Shown here piece by piece: positions 11,301-23,552 of a DNA stretch of 64,000 bases. Source of the stretch: Scilla litardierei. Lineage: Eukaryota > Streptophyta > Magnoliopsida > Asparagales > Asparagaceae. Each line of letters begins with the position of its first letter. Within the stretch, counting starts at the first letter, position 1. Both the position numbers and the translations under genes were made by a program. The notes beneath the pieces were generated by a model. That model searched no databases. It saw only the letters and a program-made list of their open reading frames with translations, and was not told the DNA's origin. The stretch lies in the NCBI GenBank assembly GCA_030789695.1, contig CM061142.1, forward strand, positions 277,009,043-277,073,042. Reading direction: 5' to 3'.

Positions 11301-11893
11301 AAAATAATTAGTGGTTATACACATAAAAACTTAGGGTTAATATAAGAGATTGGAGAAATATAGTGGAAGTGGGTCAAACGGGGCCCGATAATTACGAGAA
11401 AAATACCGGGGTGACCGTGTCGACGAGAGAAACGAAACTAAGAAGACTGATCACGAGTTTGGCGACGGGACGAAACTAAAAATAAAAACGTATCACGACA
11501 ACAGTGGAAATCACGACGCCTCGTCAAACAAAGTCAAATCGTGGGTGCACGACCCGTGAAATGACGTTCCAAAATAATCCCACAAATTAATATTCTTCGA
11601 GAGGGTCACAACGGCATATCACACCATAGGGTTCGGTTACGGACAAAGTCTAAAATAAATACGTGCACGAACAAGGCTACGTACACGTAACGCGTATAAA
11701 GGATACGGGGTCCAAAGGCGACGGTAATTCTAAGTTGGACACACGTCAGGGTGGCTTGCTAAGGATGCAACCAAGGTGTTACGGCCCTATCAACTCAACA
11801 ACACGACTCACACACAAAGCAATAAAACCAATCAGGTACTCGAAATTGCTATACGCACAGCCGTATAACGAAGAGTGAGTACCGGCCGTTACA
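8358..11893 (-). repeat. 3' LTR (left copy) of LARD-like element
   Basis: 3,536 bp, reading TGTCACGCCCCGCTTCCC to GGCCGTTACA on the plus strand. It matches the right copy along its length, with small differences such as 10 extra bases in this copy near 9710. Both contain a GC-rich core (about 10490-10985) and a TA-poor U3 of about 800 bp. The good match points to a fairly recent insertion. Confidence 0.93.
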
Positions 11894-11906
11894 TCATACC
11901 CACCTT
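11894..11906 (-). promoter_or_regulatory. Polypurine tract of LARD-like element
   Basis: In element sense the bases directly before the 3' LTR read AAGGTGGGTATGA. The equivalent positions in B (AAGTTGGGGAGGA), C (TAGTGGGGTAGAA) and D (AAGGTGGGTAGGA) are also purine-rich, so this is the likely plus-strand primer. CCGTCCTCGGA just outside it is shared with B. Confidence 0.7.
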
Positions 11907-12958
11907 AGAATAAAGTCCGTCCTCGGACTTTCTAACATATCTAATCGCTCTAGTAACTACCCCAATCATATCACATATAATTCAAACAGGTATAGTCCTT
12001 ACCAGTGCTTATATATGCACTAGGTAGTCAGACAGTAACTCTACTAACATGTATATATTCTCGCACATTACACACTTACACCTATCATAGCCAGTCAAAT
12101 TCATACACATATTTCAATCGTTCATATAGTCACATACATCCCTATATAACTATTAAACACTTATTACATGCCATGGTGCACATACTCACAACCAATTAAA
12201 TAGTTCACACCAGCAAACACAATCCAAGTACTTCACGTATGGATAACTACCTATGCACAAAACAAACATGGGTATACTACTCCCTAATAGTTCCTAGTAT
12301 ACATCCAATACCAGACACATCAACACATGTAATCACATCATACCATTATTAAATCAAGTCTACTATATCTATTATACATTCACCATTACTAGAATTTCAC
12401 AAATTTATAGTCATTCCAATGCACGCAGATACTTCACCATATATTCACATCGCATACAATCATATAACTATATTCACGACACGCCACACATACCATAGTC
12501 ACCAATACCTATAACTAAGCACATACGTACCCGTGCATGGTTCACACCCACACACGCTAACATTTCATTCATATATACCAATCATACCACTATGCAATCA
12601 GCACATCCACACACTTAGTTTAGCTAGCTCACATACGTTCACACAAACAAGTCCTTAGTAAATAACTATACCATAAGATCAACATCTATAACTATATACT
12701 GGTATAGCAATCCACCATCAGGTGCGTAACACAACCAGGCGCAAACAATCCTATCTCTATACATACATCATCCATCGTTATATTCATGGCACTACACGCA
12801 ACCACAGACATATGTAACAATTTACTTAGAGTATACCCACTTAAGCTTGAGTGAGACTCAAGACACATATCAGAATACTCTATATACGAACACGGTATTT
12901 ATACCTATTCCAATACCACTCCAATGTATTCACATTCATCGTATAGTCACGCGCATGT

Positions 12959-13002
<44 letters not shown>

Positions 13003-14814
13003 TATCAAGCATTCATAAGTATCTTCGAACCACATACTCAACTAACAGATATTCCAACACCAATTTCCTAAGTGATATAGTTATCCGCACATATATAATA
13101 ACACCACCATATACAACTTCACACATATATCATGAATAACACTGATTATACATACATAATACAAGAGTCAAATATTAATATCCTAAAGGTAGCACGCTCA
13201 TATAGGTCCACACACTCCACCTATATGCATGCACCACCACGACATAACAACTTATACTAATGGGCCCACCAAACTGTACTAGGGTTGACACAGGCAACGA
13301 AAAGCACTAATGGCTAAACAATAGGACATAAGCCGAAGCAAAAAGCGTAACGAGGATAGATCGAAAAGCACGAGTTCAGATAGGACGGAGATAAGGAGAC
13401 ATCTTGGTTAAGTGAATCAGGGGTATAATTATGAATGTTTAGGTGGGAAAAAAAGGTGTAATGATACTCTTACATGATACAGGAGAGTAGTGTGTAAAAG
13501 ATATAAGTTAAAATACGAAGAGTACAAAACCGGTCGTACGTCAAAAGTTGGAGTTCTCTTATGCATAGGGAAATATTGGTGGTCGATAAAATGAGTTGTT
13601 CGAAATAAATTTGAGTCGTATATACATAATAAGAAAAATGGTTTATTAGCTTATTGAAAATCATTATAAGGAAGAATAAAACATTCAAACATTAAGGACG
13701 TAGGTTAGAAAATATTATACGGTAGTAAATTAATATAATTTCGGCAAAAGTTCCGAAATGAAATCAGATCAACTATAGTGTAGAGAATGTTTTCCAAGTC
13801 TTAAAACTGGAGAGAAATTTCAAATAAATAATATTGAAAATAGCCCTTTTTTAGAGAGACCCGGATTTGCCAAACAAGCGATTTATACAAAGATCTTAAA
13901 GTACGAGTACCACGAACCTAGAACTGATATATATAAAAATAATTGGAGTTCTAATTAGCTTGGAAAATATTCTAAAGTATGTATGGTGGGCGGTTAAAAT
14001 GAATCTCATAGTTTAGAAAAGATGGTATATCGAATTTTCAAAATAGTAATAGAGTTTTTAAACCGAAATGCGAAAAATGTAGATTAGAAAATGGTTACGA
14101 GTTAGTGATTAAAATTACAACCAATAGACTTCAAAATCTACAAGGAATTTTGACTCAATCGAAAGTGAAAAATTTAAATATATACGTAGAGGGTTTAAAA
14201 TAGAAATTAAACTTAGCGAAAACTTTTAATAAGGGAAATCGAAAAATAGCTTTAAAAGAATCAAGCTTTGAGAAGGAGGACATTCGAAAGTTCAACGATT
14301 ATCGAAATGTGGTGGTCATGTGAATCGAGGCAAGGAATTAGTCGCATGATCAAAACATAAATACGCCTAGGGTATGATTCAGGAAAATCTACAGGAACTC
14401 CTACGGTCGACCAACTAAAGATTTGGAAACTTGGCGCTACGACTTCCTAAGGAACAAGACTGTGAAGAAATACGTTCAGCCTGGTCCAAAATCGATGAAC
14501 CCAAGCGAACGACTAAGGAAATCCTAGAAGTCTAATATGGTCAGAGTTAGGCAAGAACCACTAAGGTAACTCCTAAGATGATTAAATCAATTCCTAACAT
14601 GGAGTCTAACTAACAATCAGGGACCTCTAACTAGCAAGCACAGACGTCTAACTAAGTCTTCTTACCACCTAGTGACAAATAAAAACAATTAGAACTAGGC
14701 TCAAGGCTTATGACTCGGATGTTGCAATTTATTTAATGGACATTCCATAGTTATTATCATTGTTCCGATACTTCGCAGTTGCAAGACGGACCTGCATGGG
14801 CCACCAACAAAACC
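11907..14814 (-). other. Non-coding interior of LARD-like element
   Basis: No ORF here shows retroelement or host similarity. The left half (to about 13280) is poor in G on the plus strand, with CA/TA-rich sequence and a (TA)n microsatellite. The right half (about 13290-14700) is purine-rich on the same strand, an abrupt compositional switch. The last few hundred bases before the right LTR are similar in inverse to E at 44589-45200, so they are conserved between insertions. Confidence 0.8.
12962..13002. repeat. (TA)n/(CA)n microsatellite
   Basis: An uninterrupted run of TA dinucleotides passes into a short CA run. It lies in the non-coding interior of the LARD-like element. Confidence 0.95.
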
Positions 14815-17800
14815 TGTCACGCCCCGGTTCCCAAAAATATGAAGGCGAGGCGTGAATAGGACCGCTCAGACTTGAAGCTGTGAAGCTGCAAGTCAGATAA
14901 GCATCAATAAACTTCAAATGGCAGGTCCTTGCAAATGCGATACGAAACAAGATAATAATAAAGGAAACGAGACAAAAAGCAATCTCAGAATATCCATAAA
15001 ATAAGTTTCAACATCACAGAAAAAGCCACCAGGCTAAAAGAAAAGAATCTAAAAGGCCCTAGCATGGCCAACAAAAGTAAAACGTACAAAGTAAAGGTGA
15101 TACGCACCGACAACTAACAACAATCCTAAAACAAAAGGAAAACTCGGAAAGGTCATTAAGACTGGTCACCGGTGTCCACAAACTCCACATTGACAGACAT
15201 GGGCTCAGGCTCAGCGTCAGCAATTACCACGTACTCAACTACGGTCTCTGGCTCAGGGTCTAACATGTGACACCCAAAAGAGCAAGGGGCACATGTCAGC
15301 AAGTCTACAAGAGACTTGTGCAAGGAAACTGAAAGTAAAAGTAAGGCAACCTAGCAGTTCTAGCATGATGCAATGACATGGCAGATATATCATGAGTGCA
15401 ACAAGTAAAGTAAGGTACGAGCATGGCATGGCAACTGGCATTTAAAATCATGGCATGTATATCAAGTTTTACAAGAACAACCACAAGGACAAGGAAAAGT
15501 TTAGTAAGCACGTCGTGCACAGAGATTGCGCCTTTTGGCTAGAGTGGCTGATCGGGCCAACTCCTAAGCTCAAGTGATCGCTTATCCCTACCCCTCCACG
15601 TGTATATGGACTGGCGCCCATCTTCTAGATCACGAGCCAGGAAGTGTTTTTCAATATGGCATAGGGGTGCACCTAGCCTGAACAAGGAAGTACAAATATT
15701 GTAGCGTGTGCTACGGATGCAACATTCAACTTGGATGACATGTAAGATGCAATGCATGACAGATAACAGTTTAAGTGCGTACAGATAAGGAATTTAAACA
15801 TGGCAGGAAACAATGCATAAATGACATGGCAGGGTGACCGATCTAACTTCGTTGTCAAACTAGATCTTAAAATTGCGCCTAGATAGCTATCATTTCACTG
15901 TCTAGTCTCTTTTACGCTAAAAACAAGGAAGTGGCCTAAAACATGGCCCTAAGCAAAGGTTGGCAAGTTTCACTTGCCTGAAAGAGATGTGTTGCAAGTC
16001 TCAGATCAATGAGTCCCGAAACTTCTTATGTGTTCAAAACATTGCCCAACCTACAGTCCCATATTGTTATCTTCAATTAGTGAGTTACCAAGGCAATGAA
16101 AAACACAGTTTTTATCTTTTTAACATGCGGGTGTGGGTTCCTACTGAGAGAGACTTACCTCAACTCTGACGTCGGGTAGCAACGTCAGGGGTTGGACTCC
16201 GGCAGTGTGGACGGTACGAAACGTCAGATACTCTGTGATAAAACACGTGCACGAATAAGTATGTGATGACAGGCTAGAATTATTAGACAACTCTAAAACG
16301 TCTAATGATCCGATTTTAACTAAGTTTTCTATCCTAAGATGGGTAACACATCAATATTAATGAACGTAAAATATTTTAACACGATAATACGACACATTGC
16401 TAGTACGGCAATTAAATAACAATTAAATAAATAACCTAGGCTAAAAGTTAACTATAAGTCATTCAAACGAGTTATTAACCCTATAATCATTATTCGCAAT
16501 GAGATAACAAGATTACTAATGGGTCTAGATCAATTTAATAGTCTGCAAAAATAATAGTCAAGTTAAACTAGAGTAGCTTATAAGTTTAAAACATTGTATC
16601 AGAGCAACCTAGATTAACAATTGTTAGGGGTATCACATACAAGTTATCCGCCATACAGATTAGCATGCTAACATCAGATTTTTCGGTCCATTAGCTGTTC
16701 AAAATAGAAGTCTGCACATCAAATAAGTTATAGCTTACCGCTTATAATAAACACACATAGACATGAATATTTAATTTAGCCAAAGGCATGCTGGATAGTA
16801 AAGGAGTTATATCATGAAACTTAACTTACAACAACGTCATTATAGGCTAAAAGTAACAAGTAGGGTTCAACTACACATAACCTACCCCGAGTTGTGTCGC
16901 TGCCGTGTCAACGTCGATTGTCGCATAGAGGGTAAGCCGCGGCTGCCGCCGTCAGCGCTCGGGCTGCGCTGATGCTCGCAGGAGGTTTTGCGACGCCTGA
17001 AGGAGCTCCATCGGCCTGCAGGGCAATGGGGTGATGCTGCCATCATCCAAGGTGGCGCTGCGCCGTCCGGGCGATGCTACGCCGTGACAGGAGAGCGAGG
17101 CGGTGCCTGGAGATGATTCTAGCGATGCTACAGGGTGGCGGGACTCGGGTTGGGTCGGAGGAAGTCCGACGGGGATGGTGGTTAACGGCGGGGAAAGGTG
17201 GCTGGGCACGGCGGAGAGGTCCGGCGAAGGGGCTGGCGATGCAGGGAGAGTCGCTGGGGCGACGGCTGTTCGAAGAACAGCGGATGGCCGCTGCCACGGC
17301 GCCTGGGCACTGCCGTCGCACGCCTGGGCTGGCTACGATGGGAACTCTGTGGGGCAGCACCGACGAGAGGTCCGGGTTGGCGACGCGGGGAGATGGCTTC
17401 GTGAGGGCTGCTCGCAAGGGTACGCGGCGCTGTGAGATGTTATCGCGAGAGAAGTATCGCAACGAAAAAGAAACCCTGTGGAAGGTAGCCTACTTTTGCT
17501 GGGAGATGAAACATTAGCCTAGTTCTAGGGTAAAAAGAGAGGGGCAGGCATCACGTGGGTAGGCCAGGTAGGTTAGTAGGGTTATGTAGCACGTGAGTTG
17601 CTATTGTTGGCCCTAGGTTCTTATAATAAAAGAATTGTATTAGAGTTTCAATTGAAAGGGGTTTCAAAAGTCAGTACATGAGGAGTGGGTAGGCCCAGTT
17701 GTATTAAAAGGCTAGCTTAAACGTGATTAGGATTTATAAGAAAAAATAATTAGTGGTTATACACATAAAAACTTAGCGTTAATATAAGAGATTGGAGAAA

Positions 17801-18337
17801 TATAGTGGAAGTGGGTCAAACGGGGTCCGATAATTACGAGAAAAATACCGGGGTGACCGTGTCGACGAGAGAAACGAATCTAAGAAGACTGATCACGAGT
17901 TTGGCGACGAGGAACGAAACTAAAAATATAAACGTCTCACGACAACAGTGGAAATCACGACGCCTCGTCAAACAAAGTCAAATAGTGGGTGCACGTCCCA
18001 TGAAATGACGTTCCAAAATAATCGCATAAATTAATATTCTTCGAGAGGGTCACAACGGCATATCACACCATAGGGTTCGGTTACAGACAAAGTCTAAAAT
18101 AAATACGTGTACGAACAAGGCTACGTACACGTAACACGTATAAAGGATACGGGGTCCAAAGGCGACGGTAATTCTAAGTTGGACACACGTCGGGGTGGCT
18201 TGCTAAGGATGCAACCTAGGTGCTACGGCCCTATCAACTCAACAACACGACTCACACACAAAGCAATAAAACCAATCAGGTACTCGAAATTGCTATATGC
18301 ACAGCCATATAACGAAGAGTGAGTACCGGCCGTTACA
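14815..18337 (-). repeat. 5' LTR (right copy) of LARD-like element
   Basis: 3,523 bp, the partner of 8358-11893. It starts TGTCACGCCCCGGTTCCC and ends GGCCGTTACA, followed by the ATGGC duplication. A GC-rich core (about 16900-17430) contains a minus-strand Ser/Pro/Arg-rich ORF that is longer here than in the left copy. The ORF is not a recognised family and looks like a by-product of composition. Confidence 0.93.
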
Positions 18338-18957
18338 ATGGCTTATCTCCAAACTTATGAAGATTGCCACTTCTATGATGAGATAAATCTGTTGTCGAAG
18401 CCTTACCGCCCTTATAGACACTAACGAGCCATTCCACATTAAGATACCACCGCTACTGGCCAAGGCTGATGGCCCAATATCCCTGAACCTCAGTGCACTC
18501 ATTAAAATGTTCATGATATGAACCAGCAGATGCAACATTTACACTTGGCTGCACAGGCCATGCCATATTGAGTACACTCTTTTACCTAGATCTGTGTTGA
18601 CACATGTAGACGTGAACACTAATTGGTTGTTTCCAACTGACCTTGCTGGAGGAGAGCATAAGGATGATATTAAAGAGGACATGCCCCCCACCCCCCCCCA
18701 CCCACACTCCATATTCCATGCATCACGATGATACTGAACCCTCTGGCATACACGTCTCTTCTAGTTCCCATGATCACATATATGGATGTTTGCCTCCAAA
18801 CTTCGACGCTTACTTCGATAAATTGGAGCATATGACGGTCTTCATGTTCCATTGGCACATTGGCCATGGCCACTTCGTCGATACTGATTATCCCCAGCCA
18901 CCACTTGACGGTGGTGATGAGTTACCATCTCCATCCCCTATTTTTCATTGCCCTTAG
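18338..18957 (+). pseudogene. A1 env-like ORF, 3' part
   Basis: A1 resumes after the target duplication. The frame is broken repeatedly up to about 18640. A 104-codon open stretch (18643-18957) ends at TAG and includes a His/Pro-rich run, PPNFDAYFDKLEHM and MFHWHIGH. The position and low conservation fit the variable C-terminal part of Athila env-like proteins. It is not functional. Confidence 0.5.
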
Positions 18958-19826
18958 ACTTCATTTCATATACGCATTGAGGGCAAGGCATTGTTTAATC
19001 TTGGGGGAGATGCTTCGCTCCTAGCTTAGGAGAGGAGTTCATAACATTCTGCATCATCATTATGCATCATCATCTTTCATATGACATTGCATCATTTTCA
19101 CTTTTCGGTTATTCATCCATTCATGCATACATGCATTAAAAAATGATGAAAAAATGAATTTTTTGACGACTTGACGAAATGATCCCATGATGAGAACTCC
19201 TCTCGTATGTAATTTTATATATGTGCTTAATTAGATTCTCATTCTACATTCATGTTCTAGATATCTTAATGGTGTGACCTTTTCATTTCTCATCATGAAT
19301 TCATTTTTAACATGTTCTCGTCAATAAGTACATACTTCGGTTTCCAAATCGTTGAGGGGGTCTAGATCAATTTTTTGTTCAACTATCATTATGCATGAGT
19401 TTAGGTTAACCCAATTGTGTAGAGTATGTTTCATCTTGATTGGGATTAGGCTTTGCTATGGTTTAGTTTCCCTAAGGCATGGATTGCTTGATATGCTTTG
19501 AAAAAATATATGTATAAAAATGAAAAAAAATGAAAAGAAAGCAAAGATTAAATAAATGCATCATTCTCCCAGTACCATCAAGTAGCCGGGTCTTAGTGCC
19601 TCAGGAAGCATTAGGGATACATGTCAAAAGGTGAGGTTTGGGGAGTGCTCTAGATAGGAATAATTAGTTCTAGGTGATTTGAGAGAGTGGGCCCAATGGG
19701 TCCATCTTGGAATAATGCCCTAAAATCATCTGATTTGGGAGTCATTGGCCGAAATCCATTTATATAGACCACATAGGACTCATGTACATAAAAGTATGTG
19801 TTGAAAAAGAAAATGAAGAGCATATA
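18958..19826 (+). other. A1 3' untranslated region, before the Helitron
   Basis: AT-rich sequence without convincing ORFs. TTGGGGGAGA at 19001-19010 repeats the decamer at 7424-7433. The stretch is continuous with A1 sequence at 33105 once the Helitron is removed (GAGCATATA joined to TATATTTATATAC). Confidence 0.6.
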
Positions 19827-19827
19827 T

Positions 19828-22800
19828 CTATTCTATAAAACAGGACCTTTTTTGAATTTTGTCCCAGTCATATGTCCAGTCATATTGCTTTGTCCCAGTC
19901 ACCAAGAAGCCACGTACGCACGTGGGTCCCGCTGGCAAGAGCACGAGAGAAAATTTCAAAATTTTTTAAATCGCGTTCTCCAAAAGAAGGGTAAAATTGG
20001 GGGGAACTCAAAGGAGGGGGGTGCATACCTCCAGTGTCTTCATCCTAACACCCAAGCCCTCCAGCGTCTCCATCCTCAAACCCCAGCACTCCAGCGTCTC
20101 CATCCTCAAACCTTCAACCACGGATCACGCACAACCTCAATTTGGTATGGCCCTCGAACCCTCAAACCCTCCTTAACCCTGGATCACCCAAACCCTCAAA
20201 CCCTAAGTTGGCAGTGCATCTGGTACGGCCCTCCTCTTTCCTTTGTTTTGCTTGAATCTGAATGAATCTATGTTTTATTTGTTGTAATCGCCATTTTAGT
20301 CGAACCCTCAAACCCTAAGTTGTAATCACCATCTGGTACGGCCCTCCTCTTTCCAATGTTAGGCCGGCTGTCATCTTCCAAGTCCATGTTGCTGGCTGGT
20401 TGTCATCTTCCAAGTAGAGCTCCATCTCAACGTCGACGACTTTAGGAACTCGCCCGCAGTTGTCCTCTTGCTCTATGGATTGGATTGTACCTGCAAGTAA
20501 GGGATTTAGATACTTGATGGTATTTGTTCATTTAAGCGTGAGATCTGTTGATTCTTTATGTTTACTGGTTAGATTTTGGAAATTGCTCTTTTCCATGGTT
20601 AGCGTGAGAACTTTTAATTGAGTGATGGACATTAATTCGCAAGCTCAAAGGTGAGATTTTTCCATCCTCATCATCCTTTTTCTCTAAAATTTGAAGTATG
20701 TTGATGCTGATAAGTGTGGACATAAATTCATCTTCACATGTATTTTTCTCTTAGTATGATATTGCACGCGCGTGCACACACAAAAGGTTTGACCATAATT
20801 ATTTTAGTTGTTCTTACTTTTAGATTACATTAATTGTGTTTTTTCTTTGTTGAATAAGGATTTGAGGGTCTCAATGAATTTGGAAGTTGCAAAAAGCAAG
20901 TCCAAGTTATTGGTAAGATAACAATCGTTTTGACCCTTCTAAAAGATTTTCAGTCATAAATGTTAATATATTAAATATGATTCTTCTTTGGTATTTGAAG
21001 TTTAAAAAGAATTATAGTTTTGATTATTGTGAAAAAATATTGTAGATAATTTCTCTTTCCTTTTGAAACCAAATTTCATACTGATTTAATTTTTCATGTC
21101 AATTGTAGTAATGAGCTTGCCAATGCTATTGAATAGAATTTTGTAAAATTAGAATAGGAACGGAAGCCCATATTTCCTATATACCATATTTGCGTGATAA
21201 ATCCATATATGCTAGATAAATAAAAAAATTCAGCATGCTCAAATGCTGGATTATACTAGGTTTATGATGTCTAAATGTATTTTTATTATGCTGGATTTAC
21301 ATAGTATACCATATATGCTGGATATGTGGATTGTCTTAGCATCTTATTCCATAAGAGAAATATGCTGAATTTGGTTTATTATTGTTTAAGCATCTTATTC
21401 CATTTAGACATTTTTTTCACAAATACAAAAAATAAAAATTCAAATGCTGGATTTATCCAGTAAGCTTAAATATTTAGACATCTTTAATATCCTTTTATCC
21501 AGCATGCTCCAATAATAAATAGAATATATGGTTTCCAACATATATGCACAAATGAGATTATGATATAATATATATATGGTATTCGGGATATAGGATTTAT
21601 GATTTTTTAATATCTTTTTATCCAGCATGCTCCAATGGTAAATTGAATATATGGTATCCAACATATATGCACAAATGAGTTGCTCTAATTCTGAGTTGAT
21701 ATCTTGAACGGAGGGAGTAGCTGATGTTGCTTGATGTATATCCATTATTGTATCAAAAACATGCGTCTATCTCACAATGAACATATATTGAAATATTCGA
21801 TTGGAATGGCTCTCAGTTTGTGGCATGGAATTTTCCGAAAAATTAGAAAATCGATTAAAAATTTTGGAAAGCAGCTCGTAATAGTGCATATATGATGATG
21901 GTGCGAATGAAAAACAAATGCGGTAGGAAAATTTTGTGCATTTTTGCTCAAATTCAGGTAAATTTTATATTCATCAGTAATATTATGTTCTTGCAAGATG
22001 TTGATCCAAGCTACATGGTTGTTTGTGGAGGACTCGAACACAAATTGGAAATGACAGTTCAAATTTGTTGATGCTTGATTGATCTGTGATATAAATGGCA
22101 GACATTTCGCTTGGTATATGTATCCAATTCTTGCATAATTGGAAACAAACAGAAACCATGCCACAGAATCTTTGAACAACTAATCATATTGTTTTGGAAT
22201 CACAATCTTTGAAGAAATAATCATATTGTGATGGAATTGTGGCTATTTACATGACAAACAGTTTTCAGAAGCAAAGCTATTAAGGTGTGAATATTCATCT
22301 CAACATGGAACGAAGTGTCATGTCAGTGACGATCTTCTGTCTCATGAGAGTATCAAATGAGAGTATCATGGCCTAAAAGACAAGAAGGGGGATATACGAC
22401 GCCTGAACTGAAACCCGATGCCTTCCAACAAAATGCAGCTGGATCCCCTCTAGAATCTAAAGACAACTGAACTTCCTCTAGATGTATGTCTTCGCATGGG
22501 AATGTGTCACTGCAAGCAAATTTTATCGCGTGCTCTGTTGCAGAAGTTCCTTTGATGCCAATTTATGCAATGTCATATATCTGTACAGATGATGTCTATG
22601 GTTTCAAAATGGTGAGCATTTTCAAATGAAGAAAATAACAAGGTGAGCAGTTTCAAAATGGTTTTTTTACAAAATTCTTCATAAATGTCTTCAATCTCTG
22701 ATATGCAATATTTTCATGGTAGTAAATTTGTTTTTCCGATTAAGATAATTGTTTTATTTTATTTCAATTGTGACTGTAATTTTATTGTATTATTGGGTAT

Positions 22801-22880
22801 ATCGTTATTTCAATTTATTTTATTTCAGTTTGTTCATTTGCGTATCTTCTCATTTTGTGACATTATTTTCATTGATATAG
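19828..22880. other. Helitron 5' portion, no gene recognised
   Basis: It contains three imperfect repeats of about 30 bp (CTCCAGCGTCTCCATCCTCA type) at roughly 20028-20115 and a duplicated 65-bp segment at 21493 and 21615, 122 bp apart (TATCCAGCATGCTCCAAT). TATGCTGGAT words are common at 21180-21700. A 135-codon minus-strand ORF at 21772-22179 has no recognised motif. It may hold intronic or intergenic sequence captured with the downstream exons. Confidence 0.5.
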
Positions 22881-23060
22881 GCTTCAGTAGTTTACAAGGT
22901 TGCTTCTTTGTCTAACGATTATGGTGTTCCTTTAATTACTGATGATGGGATCAGTAATTCTGGGCATATTGTTAAAGCTTTGGTACTGGGAGCCTCCACT
23001 GTCATGATGGGCAGTTTTCTAGCTGGCAGCCATGAGGCTCCAGGGGTTTATGAGTGTCAG
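22881..23060 (+). pseudogene. Captured IMP dehydrogenase exon
   Basis: Exactly 60 codons, bounded by TTGATATAG on the left and CAG|GTATGG on the right, so both splice sites survive. The peptide includes [20 protein letters not shown] and [17 protein letters not shown], unmistakable for the IMPDH barrel region that binds the IMP phosphate. The family normally has ADGGI where this copy has TDDGI. IMPDH converts IMP to XMP with NAD+ in the committed step of guanine nucleotide synthesis. Neighbouring IMPDH exons were not found, so this is a fragment carried by the Helitron, not a gene. The open frame with preserved splice signals suggests fairly recent capture. Confidence 0.9.
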
Positions 23061-23400
23061 GTATGGCAACTAGAGTCTTACATCATAAATATCATGCTGC
23101 TCCCCCTCTTTGGATAGATTTTGTTTTAGATTTAATATTTAGACTAGGGTAAATACCACTAACACCTCATGTTCTATTGCAAGTGTGCATGATAAATACG
23201 CCTGAAATATGAAATTAGCAGAAACACCTCTTGAAGTTGGAATTTTTTAATGGGAAGCTGTAACTTTACGAAATTCTCTCATATGTCATTTTATGAATTT
23301 TTTATTTGCTGTTTTTTTGTTTAGGTGCACTTAGTTTATTATCAACTAATATTAGCTTGAATTATTTTATTTACAGTAGGCAATCTGATTTCATCAGGGT

Positions 23401-23552
23401 TTGGCAGGGTTCGGATTCCACCTACTCAAAGGCTCCCCAAACACTAGCTCTTCCCTCCTAAGAGCGTCGGTACCCACAACAAGAGCTTCCACTACGATGA
23501 GGCCATCAGCTACTTCCGCGGCTTCGAGATCGTAAGAACTATAGACCCACAG
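23401..23552 (+). pseudogene. Captured MYG1-family (UPF0160) first exon fragment
   Basis: The core is KSVGTHNKSFHYDEAIS, then YFRG, then FEIVRTIDPQ ending at CAG|GTATTA, an apparent 5' splice site. MYG1 proteins, DHH-like nucleases/hydrolases of mitochondria and nucleus, normally start with (R/K)VGTHNGSFHCDEALGCF...VRTRDPQ. The His, Asn, His and Asp of the metal-binding start are kept; a Tyr replaces the usual Cys, and a few residues between the two blocks are missing. An in-frame TAG lies just upstream (PKH-stop-LFPP). No other MYG1 exon was recognised downstream. I infer a captured exon. Confidence 0.78.

Larger units (their letters stand above)
8358..18337 (-). mobile_element. Non-autonomous long-LTR element (LARD-like), complete, TSD ATGGC
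   Basis: A full insertion of 9,980 bp. It is flanked by ATGGC at 8353-8357 and again at 18338-18342. Two LTRs of about 3.53 kb bracket a 2,921-bp internal region with no gag or pol similarity. Orientation is minus: the purine-rich AAGGTGGGTATGA abuts the left LTR (3' LTR in element sense), and the conserved post-LTR segment GGTTTTGTTGGTGGCCC abuts the right one. Large LTRs with conserved non-coding interior match the LARD class. Termini and flanks resemble the coding Tekay copies B and C in this window, suggesting mobilisation by that family. Confidence 0.93.

Noticed and set aside
19798..20265. 155-codon plus-strand ORF at the Helitron 5' end
   Set aside because: It crosses the Helitron boundary, is built on 30-bp Pro/Leu/His repeats (HPQTPALQRL) and has no family signature.
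21772..22179. 135-codon minus-strand ORF in the Helitron
   Set aside because: No recognisable motif, no start or splice context; reported only as unidentified sequence.
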